Positions 27,972-35,735 of a DNA stretch of 64,000 bases are shown here, in pieces. Positions within the stretch are counted from its first letter, which is position 1. Each line of letters opens with the position of its first letter. The position numbers were made by a program, and so were the translations under genes. The stretch lies in the NCBI GenBank assembly GCA_016703425.1, contig JADJCA010000031.1, positions 279,157-343,156 on the forward strand, read 5' to 3'. The notes under the pieces were generated by a model. It saw only the letters and a program-made list of their open reading frames with translations. It ran no database searches and had not been told where the DNA came from. Source of the stretch: Myxococcales bacterium (GTDB lineage Bacteria > Myxococcota_A > Polyangia > Polyangiales > Polyangiaceae).

Positions 27972-28562
27972 TCACTCTTCGGGGTCGGTCTCGCTGAACG
28001 AGGGCGCGACGTTGAGCGTCCCGTTCTGCACCTTGCCGGCGATGCTGAAGGTCGACAGCGTGCCGTCGCCGTTGAGGTCGCCGTTCGCCGTAGCCTCGAA
28101 CGTATCGGCGCCGGTGGCGCGCGCCGACGCGACGTACGTGTACATGTAGTACTGGGGCTGCTCGATGGCGAAGCGGAGGCAGGCAAAGCCTTTGTTCGCG
28201 TTCGCGTCGAGGCCCCAGTCCTTGTTGGGGGAGCTGTCAGCTTGGTAACGCTTGCCGCGCACCCCGTCGGCGGTTGCGGGTACCGACGCCGTTGCGGAGT
28301 CGCAAACAGCCGCGACGTAGCCGGTCGACGCTCCCTGCGTCACGACCGCACCGGCCATCAGCTCCTTTTGGTAGGCGGTCACGGCGTCCTTTGAGATCTG
28401 ACCTAGCGAGTTGCGCGCCTCGGCGGTCTTCGCGTTCGCCAGGTAACGCCGCACGCCGTAGACGGCCAAGACGGCGAGCACGCCAACGATGGCCACAACG
28501 ATCATGAGCTCGATCAGCGTGAAGCCACGGCGACGTGGTTGGCGTGTTTGAACGGGGGTCAC
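27972..28562 (-). CDS. pilA: Type IV pilin (PilA-like)
   Basis: About 196 aa from GTG 28562, with a strong AGGAGG 7 nt upstream (GTG 28565 is in frame, 4 nt from it). The prepilin leader QTRQPRRRG is followed by FTLIELMIVVAIVGVLAVLA: cleavage after Gly, with Glu at +5 and the N-terminal hydrophobic helix. The globular part is low in hydrophobics, has Cys in VCDSATAS and FACLRFAIEQ that could form a disulfide, and ends acidic (FSETDPEE). In myxobacteria PilA builds pili for social motility; whether this is the main pilin or a minor pilin cannot be told, since no pilB/C/T/Q genes are in view. Convergent with the glycosyltransferase gene. Confidence 0.88.
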   Translation of the reverse strand: MTPVQTRQPRRRGFTLIELMIVVAIVGVLAVLAVYGVRRYLANAKTAEARNSLGQISKDAVTAYQKELMAGAVVTQGASTGYVAAVCDSATASVPATADGVRGKRYQADSSPNKDWGLDANANKGFACLRFAIEQPQYYMYTYVASARATGADTFEATANGDLNGDGTLSTFSIAGKVQNGTLNVAPSFSETDPEE

Positions 28563-28650
28563 CACAAGGCCTCCTGCGGGGCTCGCACTCAGAACCCCGC
28601 AGTCGATCGGTAGCGAATTCACCGACAAGAGCAAACTTTACGCCAGTGCC

Positions 28651-30723
28651 TCACCGCACAGTCCCGGGCCTTAGCTCGGGCACCGCGACCTTGGCTTCGG
28701 CGAGCCACGCCAGCTCCGAGATCGACGTGTTGAACCACCACGAGAGCTTTCGCATCGGCACAACGCCGTCGACGGGCCAGCCGATCTTCTGCGCATCCAG
28801 CACAGCGTCGGCCCCGGCGCCGGCTGCCGCGGCCTTCGCCAACACGTCGGGAGCCACGCGGTCCGGATCCCGGCCGGGCCGTCGGGCCCGCGCGAGCGTC
28901 TCTTTGGCGCAAAACGCCAGCTCGTGATGGAGCGCCAGGATGGACTCGCCTTCTGTGGCGAAGCGCGAGAGGTCGACGCGGTACGCGGCCGAGGCGGGCA
29001 CCGGAGGCTTGTCGTATTGCCCCGAGCGACGCAGCGCCAAGAGCGCCGCCGCCGTCACCGCCGTCGCGTCGGGGCAATGCTCGACATCGCTCCACTCGCC
29101 GCTGGGCTTGCGACGCCCCTCCTTCGTGATGCCGTAGCCGTAGAGCGGCGCGAGGAGCCGCGGCTCGTCATCCATCACGAACGGGCGGCTCGGCGACAGG
29201 AAGGCGTCGCCCAAGGGATTGTCTTTGAAGTACATCGTCCCTGCGTCGCGCATCGACCGCGCGAGTCGCACGAAGACCTCGTCGACGCGCGCGTCGCCGG
29301 TGACTTCGCGGTAGCGCATGAGCGGGTCGACCACGAGCTCGGCCATCCAGCTCGAACACCAAGGTTCGTCGGCGTTGCCCTCAGCTTGTTGGAGCGCGTT
29401 GTGAACGAAGCAACTCTGCGGCGGAAACTCCGTCTTCGTAATGGCCCGGAGCTCCGCCGCGTCGGTCGTCGTGATGTGCTTCAGCGCCGTCGCAACGAGG
29501 GCGCGCGCGCTCTCGAGGAAGCGACGCTCGCCGGTGAGCATGAATCCGTAGACCTGCCCTTCGAGCGACGCCGCGAGGAGCCGCTCGGTCCACAGCTTGT
29601 CGACGCCGCGCGTCGTGCCGTTGCGGTAAGGGACCACGAACAGCGGGTCGTCGTGCCACATGTCAGCGATGGCGCGCACCGCTTCGTAGGCGACCTCGTC
29701 GCCGGTCAGCGCGAAATACGCGTAGAGGCCTCGCGCGTGCGAATACTTAGTGTCGCGGTCCTTCTTCCCTTCGAAGATCCCTCGGCGCTCGCCGGCGAGC
29801 GCCACGTTGCGCGCGTAGTTGGCGCAGCTCAAGAGCGCGTGCTCAAAGTGACGCGCCTCGCCTCCGTCGGCGTACGCCAGGAGGTATGACGCGCAGCGGT
29901 CGTAGAGCCACGCCTCCGTGCCCAGCTCGAAGCCCTTCTCATGGATCGGGTAACCGGTGTGGGCCATCGCGCCGTCGGCGAACCGTCCGAAGGCCTCGGA
30001 CAGAAACGCCATGCCCGAAAGACCGCGCGCAGCAAGGTCGCTCCGGGGCAGGAGATCGCCGAGGATGCGAGTCGCGGCGACATAGCCCGGCGGAAACGTC
30101 ACAACGACGGGCGGAAGGACGGCGTCGAACAACGGGACGGCCTTCGCCTGCACGGGCGTCGCGCGCGCCGCCGCGCCGGCGCCCGCAACGGTCCAGCGAG
30201 CCGTCTTCACGACGAAGGATGCGGGCCGCGCGGTCTTTGAGAACGCGTAACTCGACGGCGATGACGCACCTCCGTCTCCGCCGAAGCGCACGTCGACGCG
30301 CAGCGGCAACGTTTGACCCGCGGGCAACTCGACGAGCACAGACCGAAGACCGGTGCGTTCGCCGGAGGTCGAGTGTTCGAAGACGAGCGGTCGCGTCTTG
30401 ACGCCGAGGAGCCGCTTGCCCGAGACCCACACGGAGAGGCCGTCGGCCGTGCGGAGCGCACCTTTGGGAACGGGCAGCGCGAACGCCACCGCCGCCGAAG
30501 GCGCGCCGCCACGGAACTCCAAGAGCAAGGACACGCCTTTCGTGTCGTCACGCGCCGGCGCGGGCGGGCCGACCGGCATCGCGGGAGCCGCGGGGCCCGG
30601 CGGCGGCGCTACCGGGGCGACGGCGCTCACGCCGGCCAAGGGAGCGCGAAGCTCCGGCGGCGTCCAATCGGCGCGAGGACACGCCATGAGGGCGGGGAGC
30701 AGCGCGCACGCCGCCGCCCGCAT
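28651..30723 (-). CDS. Large lipoprotein with alpha-toroid-like domain
   Basis: About 690 aa from ATG 30723, giving a lipoprotein signal (MRAAACALLPALMAC); in-frame ATGs at 30744, 30759 and 30777 are alternatives. An Ala/Pro linker is followed by a beta-rich domain at about 60-220 (VSLLLEFRGGAPSAAVAFAL, LPLRVDVRFGG). The remaining 450 residues consist of repeated helical hairpins (AWLYDRCASYLLAYADGG, RGLYAYFALTGDEVAYEAVR, LTGERRFLESARALVATALK), a pattern of (alpha/alpha)-toroid glycan-acting enzymes. No catalytic site recognised. Divergent by 90 bp from a heparinase-II/III-like lipoprotein, so both may act on polysaccharide (inference). It lies 88 bp beyond the pilin start, same strand. Confidence 0.7.
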   Translation of the reverse strand: MRAAACALLPALMACPRADWTPPELRAPLAGVSAVAPVAPPPGPAAPAMPVGPPAPARDDTKGVSLLLEFRGGAPSAAVAFALPVPKGALRTADGLSVWVSGKRLLGVKTRPLVFEHSTSGERTGLRSVLVELPAGQTLPLRVDVRFGGDGGASSPSSYAFSKTARPASFVVKTARWTVAGAGAAARATPVQAKAVPLFDAVLPPVVVTFPPGYVAATRILGDLLPRSDLAARGLSGMAFLSEAFGRFADGAMAHTGYPIHEKGFELGTEAWLYDRCASYLLAYADGGEARHFEHALLSCANYARNVALAGERRGIFEGKKDRDTKYSHARGLYAYFALTGDEVAYEAVRAIADMWHDDPLFVVPYRNGTTRGVDKLWTERLLAASLEGQVYGFMLTGERRFLESARALVATALKHITTTDAAELRAITKTEFPPQSCFVHNALQQAEGNADEPWCSSWMAELVVDPLMRYREVTGDARVDEVFVRLARSMRDAGTMYFKDNPLGDAFLSPSRPFVMDDEPRLLAPLYGYGITKEGRRKPSGEWSDVEHCPDATAVTAAALLALRRSGQYDKPPVPASAAYRVDLSRFATEGESILALHHELAFCAKETLARARRPGRDPDRVAPDVLAKAAAAGAGADAVLDAQKIGWPVDGVVPMRKLSWWFNTSISELAWLAEAKVAVPELRPGTVR

Positions 30724-30813
30724 CACCGTAGGGCCCTCTTCCATCACTCTCCGACCCATCAACGTTTCATAGCTCATCTCGCGGAGGACCCGAAGGCGTG
30801 CTCTCATCGGCGC

Positions 30814-33189
30814 GTGCGCCGCCTCGCTGTACCTCTCCTCGTTGCACTCTTGCCAGCACTCGCCCTGCCAGCGCTCGCGGGCTGCGGGCGCATCAAGTCC
30901 GTCGCCAAGCGAGTCCTCCGCGGCGACGACAGCGACAAGTCTAGCGCGGCGCCTCCGGTCATGAGCGGCCCCGCGGCGGCCACGCCCATCGGGCCTCACC
31001 CTCGCATCCTGCTCGAGCCAAAGACCCTCGAAACGTTGCGCGCTCGCGTGGCGGCCGCCGCGCCCACGTGGAAGGCGCTCGACGCCAAGTGCGCATCCCG
31101 AATGAACGGCCCCGTCGAATACCCCGACGGCTCCGACTACCCCACGCCGGGCATCGGAGAAGGCTATCAAGGCGAGGAGTACTGGCAGGCGATGCATGAC
31201 ATCGCCCTGTGCAGCGCCGTTCTCCGAACCATCGACGCGGCGCGCGCCAAGGCCCTCGCCGCGCGCGGGGCCGATCTTCTTTCGAAGATGAGCGAGACGA
31301 GCGGCCCCCACGCCGTGAACCCGCTGCGCGACGACGGCTTCGGCATTCGCTTCTTCGCGACGGCGATGGCCATCGGCTACGACTGGCTCTACGAGGAACT
31401 CTCACCGGAGCTGCGCGCGAAGGTCCGCGCGGCCCTCGCCATGTGGCTCGACACCTACGACGCGAAGGGCTTCGCGCGGGAGCATCCGCAAGGGAACTAC
31501 TTCGCCGGGTATTACGCGGCGAAGGCCTACGCGGCGCTGGCGACGCAAGACGATGACCCGAAGGCGCTCACGTGGTTCGCCGACTGGCACGAGCGCATGC
31601 ACCTCAAGATGGTGGTGCCCTACTACAGCAAGCACCTGGTCGGGGGCGGCTGGCCCGAGGGATGGAACTACGGCGCCCTCGCCACACTGAACATGACGTG
31701 GCCCGCTTGGGCCACGCAGACGGCGAAGGGCCGCGATCTCTTTCGAAACCCGGTTGCCCCCTTTGCGTTCCCTTTCGACCAGTCGATCCACCTTCTGCAC
31801 TTCGCGTGGCCCGATCGCATCCACGTCGACGACCGCGGCACCAACTACGAAGGCGACGCCGCCGACGCCACAGCGCCGCTCTGGACCTTGACGGTGCTCC
31901 CCGAGCTCTTGCGCCGCCAAGGCGATCCCTTCGCAGCGACGCTGCAGCGCTACGCGAGAGAGATCCGCGATCGACGCGAGAAGAAGGCGCCCCCTTGGAT
32001 GGACTTTCTGTTTTGGGATGCGGCTGCGCCGGAGGCCGACTTCACGAAGCTCCCGCTCTCGTACGTCGCCTGGGGCATGAACACCGTCGCGCTCCGCAGC
32101 GCGTGGGACGAAAGCGCGACTTGGGCGAGCTTCACCGCCGGGCCCCACGTCGCGAACGCCGAAGCGGGCCACATGCAATTCGACCAGGGCAGCCTCGCCG
32201 TCGTTCGCGGCGGTCGCCCGGTGCTCGTCAACGCTGCAACGGCCGTACGACGCCGCGAAGCGGGCCAGCCGTCGCTTCATTCATCGGGCGGCAACGATCC
32301 CGTCTACGAAGAGCTCTTCGGCGATCACGACAAGGACAAGAAGAAGGGCAACCGAACCGTCTTCAACATTCTCTACGCGCGCATGAAGCCAGGCGCCGGC
32401 AGCGCCGAGCCCGATGAGCGCTACGGTCAAATCGCCGCCATGCCGCCCAAGCCTAAGACGAAGCTCGCCCGCTTCGAGGAGAAGGACGCTTGGGTCTTCC
32501 TCCGCGGCGAGCACCTGGAGGACATGTACCGGCGCGGCAAGCGGGGCGAGGCGCGCGTGGCGGCATGGTCTCGCGAAGTCCTCTACGTTCGGCCGTCCTT
32601 GTTCTTTATCGACGACAAGAGCGAGGTCGGTGAAGGTGATCTCGAGCAGTGGCTTGCGTTTCACTTGGCCGCGCCGGCCGCGGCGCGCGCCGGAGAGCCC
32701 GGCACCTTCGACGCGGGCCCCGCCGACCGCTTCGCGGGCACGCTCGCCGTCGTGAAGCCCGCCGGGGCGACGTTCCGTACCGTCGACCTCTACGATCGAA
32801 AGCGGGTGACTCGCGTCGAAGCGCGCCCGTCAAACGCCGAGCGCGCGCAGCGTTGGCTCACGGTGCTCGACGCCTCGGGGACGGGCCCGGGAGCGGCGAA
32901 GATCCAGCCGCTCGACGGCGGTGTTCACGGAGCGACGGCCGAGGTGGGTGACCAATCGACGACCTTCGTAGCGGCGCCTCATGCGTCCCGAGCGACCTAC
33001 AGGGCCAAGACCGGCACGCATTACGTGAGCAATCTCGCGCCCAAACAGGACTTCAAGATCGCGGCGACTTTGTCCGGCGACGCGGTCTCCGTGGTCGTCG
33101 AGCCGGGCGGCTCCGCCAAGAGCAGCGATGCGGGCGTCCTCGCGTTCCGTGTTGGGCGCGATGGACAGGTCACGGCAGGGGCGAAATAG
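30814..33189 (+). CDS. Heparinase II/III-like lipoprotein
   Basis: About 791 aa from GTG 30814, with a lipoprotein signal (VPLLVALLPALALPALAGC). The mature N-terminus has HPRILLEPKTLETLRARVAA, the usual opening of alginate-lyase/heparinase (alpha/alpha)-toroid proteins. Helical segments follow to about residue 380 (IGYDWLYEELSPELRAKVRA, GNYFAGYYAAKAYAALATQ). The C-terminal half is the beta-sandwich heparinase II/III domain, with HVANAEAGHMQFDQGSLAVV. Family knowledge: eliminative cleavage of uronic-acid polysaccharides. The Tyr/His catalytic pair is plausible but not certain here. It shares a divergent promoter region with the preceding toroid lipoprotein. Confidence 0.8.
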   Translation: MRRLAVPLLVALLPALALPALAGCGRIKSVAKRVLRGDDSDKSSAAPPVMSGPAAATPIGPHPRILLEPKTLETLRARVAAAAPTWKALDAKCASRMNGPVEYPDGSDYPTPGIGEGYQGEEYWQAMHDIALCSAVLRTIDAARAKALAARGADLLSKMSETSGPHAVNPLRDDGFGIRFFATAMAIGYDWLYEELSPELRAKVRAALAMWLDTYDAKGFAREHPQGNYFAGYYAAKAYAALATQDDDPKALTWFADWHERMHLKMVVPYYSKHLVGGGWPEGWNYGALATLNMTWPAWATQTAKGRDLFRNPVAPFAFPFDQSIHLLHFAWPDRIHVDDRGTNYEGDAADATAPLWTLTVLPELLRRQGDPFAATLQRYAREIRDRREKKAPPWMDFLFWDAAAPEADFTKLPLSYVAWGMNTVALRSAWDESATWASFTAGPHVANAEAGHMQFDQGSLAVVRGGRPVLVNAATAVRRREAGQPSLHSSGGNDPVYEELFGDHDKDKKKGNRTVFNILYARMKPGAGSAEPDERYGQIAAMPPKPKTKLARFEEKDAWVFLRGEHLEDMYRRGKRGEARVAAWSREVLYVRPSLFFIDDKSEVGEGDLEQWLAFHLAAPAAARAGEPGTFDAGPADRFAGTLAVVKPAGATFRTVDLYDRKRVTRVEARPSNAERAQRWLTVLDASGTGPGAAKIQPLDGGVHGATAEVGDQSTTFVAAPHASRATYRAKTGTHYVSNLAPKQDFKIAATLSGDAVSVVVEPGGSAKSSDAGVLAFRVGRDGQVTAGAK

Positions 33190-33289
33190 ACGCCCGGCCT
33201 TGGGGCCGTTGGGCGTTGAAAAGCGCAGGCGTTCGGCGATAAGGTGCGCGCGCGCGCCCGCACGATCTCGGCGCGAGGAGACGACGACC

Positions 33290-34582
33290 ATGCTTCGAAC
33301 CACGCTTCGTGTGCTTTCCTGGCCTGCAACGCTCGCGTTGCTTGCATCCCCTGTTGCCTGCGGCGCTCTGAAGAACGTCCCCGGCGCCGATGCGATCCCC
33401 GGCGGGGCCGCCAGCTGCCCCGACACGTCGAGCGCCGAGGCCATCGCCAAGTACGACTTCGTGGGCGGCTTCAAGCTCAGCGCGGAGAACGCCACGAAGC
33501 TCAAGGTCGGCCTCCAGTCGGCCATCGAGATCAAGGCCTTCGCCGACAAGGTCGACGCCGATCTGAAGGTCGCCTGCGGCGGCCTCGCCAAGGACCTCGG
33601 CGCCACGGGCGAGTTCAAGACGGCTGAGGAGGCCTGCAAGGCCGCCGGCAAAGCCATGGGCGACGTCAAGGCGAAGCTCGGTGGCAAGGCCAGCATCACC
33701 CTCGACGTGAAGCCGCCCGTCTGCTCGGCGTCGATGAACGCCATGGCCGACTGCGCCGGCAAGTGCGACGCGAACATCAAGCCCGGCTCGGCCAAGGTCG
33801 AGTGCGAGCCCGGCAAGCTCTCCGGCTCCTGCGACGCGAAGTGCGAAGGCAGCTGCGACATGAAGGCCGCCGCCAAGTGCGACGGCTCCTGCTCCGGCTC
33901 CTGCGACGCCCAGATGAAGGGCTCCTGCAGCGGCAAGTGCAACGGCAAGTGCGACGGCAAGGACTCGAAGGGTGCAAGCTGCACGGGTACCTGCGACGGC
34001 AAGTGCGAAGGCGGCTCCATCCAGGGCGAGTGCAAGGGCTCCTGCGGCGGAAGCTGCAAACTCAACGCGTCGGCCAAGTGCGAAGGCACCTGCACCGGCA
34101 AGTGCTCCGCCGAGTTCAAGGAGCCCAAGTGCACCGGCGAGGTCAAGCCGCCGGAGATGAGCGCCGATTGCAAGGCCAAGTGCAACGTCGACGTGCAGGC
34201 GAAGGCCGAGTGCACGCCGGCGATGGTCGCGCTCCGCATCAGCGGCGCGGCCGACGCGAAGGTCGCCGAGCAGTTCAAGGTCTCTGTCGAGAAGCACCTC
34301 CCGGCGATCCTCAAGGTCGCCATCGGCATCGGCGAAAACGGCGCGAAGATGGCCGGCCAAGTCGGTGAGCTCGTCGGCGCCGTCGAAGGCAGCGTCAAGG
34401 GCATGGTCTCCGGCGGCGGCGCCTCCGGCGCGATGCTCGGCGGCAAGCTCGCGGCGTGCGTCGCGGCTCCCTTCAAGGGCGCCATCGACGCCTCGGCGAA
34501 CCTCAAGGCGAACATCAACGTGTCCGTCGACGTGAAGGCGAGCGCGTCCGGGTCCGCTTCCGCGGGCGGCAAGACCGGCTGA
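33290..34582 (+). CDS. Lipoprotein with dense Cys-Gly/Lys repeats
   Basis: A protein of 430 aa from ATG 33290, with AGGAG 9 nt upstream. The signal ends at SPVACGALKNVPGAD (lipid Cys). A helical region at about 30-140 is followed by a Cys-repeat block at about 140-310 in which CxGxC and CDxKC units alternate (CEGSCDMKAAAKCDGSCSGS, CSGKCNGKCDGKD, CTGTCDGKCEGG). The C-terminal 120 residues are helical and Ala/Gly/Val-rich. The repeat spacing C-x3-C is unlike zinc fingers or ferredoxins and could bind soft metals or form disulfide stacks. No family recognised. Followed by a strong terminator, so a single-gene unit. Confidence 0.8.
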   Translation: MLRTTLRVLSWPATLALLASPVACGALKNVPGADAIPGGAASCPDTSSAEAIAKYDFVGGFKLSAENATKLKVGLQSAIEIKAFADKVDADLKVACGGLAKDLGATGEFKTAEEACKAAGKAMGDVKAKLGGKASITLDVKPPVCSASMNAMADCAGKCDANIKPGSAKVECEPGKLSGSCDAKCEGSCDMKAAAKCDGSCSGSCDAQMKGSCSGKCNGKCDGKDSKGASCTGTCDGKCEGGSIQGECKGSCGGSCKLNASAKCEGTCTGKCSAEFKEPKCTGEVKPPEMSADCKAKCNVDVQAKAECTPAMVALRISGAADAKVAEQFKVSVEKHLPAILKVAIGIGENGAKMAGQVGELVGAVEGSVKGMVSGGGASGAMLGGKLAACVAAPFKGAIDASANLKANINVSVDVKASASGSASAGGKTG

Positions 34583-34606
34583 GCGCGAGCGCCTTGCGTG
34601 ACGAGG

Positions 34607-34641
34607 AGGCAGTCCCCGCGGGGGCTGCCTTCTCGCTTTTT
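34607..34641 (+). terminator. Rho-independent terminator
   Basis: AGGCAG-T-CCC pairs with GGG-G-CTGCCT across a tiny loop (34607-34630), followed by TTCTCGCTTTTT. It ends the Cys-repeat lipoprotein transcript. Confidence 0.85.
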
Positions 34642-34680
34642 GTGCGAGCGCGACGCGCCGCCCCTTGAGAGACCTCGCGC

Positions 34681-35601
34681 TCAGCTCGTCGCGAGCAAGC
34701 CCTTCAAGCGCGCCGGCTCGACGCGGTACTCCTTGCGGCAGTAGTCGCACATCATCTCGAGCACCTCGCCGCGCGAGTAGAGCTCCTGGATGTCAGCCTT
34801 CGAGAGCGACGCGAGGCTCGCAAGGATTCGCTCGTCGGAGCAGTTGCAGCCGAAGCGAACGCTCGAATCGCCGACCGGCGAGAACGGCATGCCGTAGAGG
34901 ATCTCGCTGGCGAGGTGGACCGGGTCGCCCTCGCCCTTCTGGAGGAGCTCCGCCACGCGCTCGAAATCGCGAAGCCGCTCGGTCATGACCATGAGCGGGC
35001 CGCGCCCCACTTCGGGGAGCAGCTGGACGATGTAGCCGCCAGCCTCGACGAGCTGGTCTTTGGCGAAGACGGCGCCAACCGAGATCATCGAGACGACTTG
35101 CTCGCTCGTCTGCATGTACGTCATGAGGGCGCCGGAGATGTCTCCGGACGACGGGACCTCCACGACGCCTTGGAGAAGACCGCCGTTGTGAACGGAGCGA
35201 GCGACCTGCAAGAGCGCCTTTGCCGTCGGGAACGTTCCGTCTTCCGACGCCCGCAGGAGACCCCGCGTGGAGCCGTCGGGATGAGCGTCGGCGACCATGC
35301 TGCACTTGTGATCCGTCGACTGCATGATCACCTGGACGCGAAGGTCCGGCGACATGGTCTCGCGCATCAGGATGGCGCCCGTCAGGAGGTCTGCGAAGGC
35401 AGGCCCTGCGCGCCCCGCCTTCTGCGCCTCGATGGCCGCCCGCACGGTGTCGGTCGTTCGCGCAGTGACGACGCGAAACGCGCCGTCATCGGTCATGGCC
35501 CGGTAGACCCGATCCTCGCGCGGTGCCTGGCTGAGGGCTGCCACCTTCATCCCGTCCCCGGAGCCTAGCAGGCTCCTCGCGACCTCGTCCGTTCGACTCA
35601 T
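34681..35601 (-). CDS. hslO: Redox-regulated chaperone Hsp33
   Basis: A protein of 306 aa, normal Hsp33 length. Cytoplasmic holdase activated when oxidation releases zinc from four Cys. The N-terminal folded domain has the family pattern (RAMTDDGAFRVVTARTTDTV, FADLLTGAILMRETM, GGYIVQLLPEVGR). The C-terminal redox switch has both motifs: RFGCNCSDERI (CxC, near residue 251) and MMCDYCRKEYRV (CxxC, near residue 284). Acts under oxidative heat stress. Stand-alone on the minus strand and divergent from the acyl-CoA dehydrogenase. Confident. Confidence 0.95.
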   Translation of the reverse strand: MSRTDEVARSLLGSGDGMKVAALSQAPREDRVYRAMTDDGAFRVVTARTTDTVRAAIEAQKAGRAGPAFADLLTGAILMRETMSPDLRVQVIMQSTDHKCSMVADAHPDGSTRGLLRASEDGTFPTAKALLQVARSVHNGGLLQGVVEVPSSGDISGALMTYMQTSEQVVSMISVGAVFAKDQLVEAGGYIVQLLPEVGRGPLMVMTERLRDFERVAELLQKGEGDPVHLASEILYGMPFSPVGDSSVRFGCNCSDERILASLASLSKADIQELYSRGEVLEMMCDYCRKEYRVEPARLKGLLATS

Positions 35602-35700
35602 GTGCGCCGCCCCCCTACTCGGGGGAACGCCGGCAGTTTTGCGCCTTTGAGACGGCTTTGGGGGTTCCCCAATGGCACCCGGATCCTTAGACTGAGGCCC

Positions 35701-35720
35701 GACTGAATGGCCATTCAGTC
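35701..35720. promoter_or_regulatory. Perfect 20-bp palindromic operator before the acyl-CoA dehydrogenase
   Basis: GACTGAATGGCCATTCAGTC reads identically on both strands and ends 4 bp before the AAGGAG ribosome-binding site. The TGAATG...CATTCA half-sites resemble operators of TetR-type acyl-CoA-responsive repressors (for example Bacillus FadR). A repressor bound here would block the promoter or transcription start of the dehydrogenase. The regulator gene is not in the window. Confidence 0.8.
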
Positions 35721-35735
35721 ACCAAGGAGTGCGCC

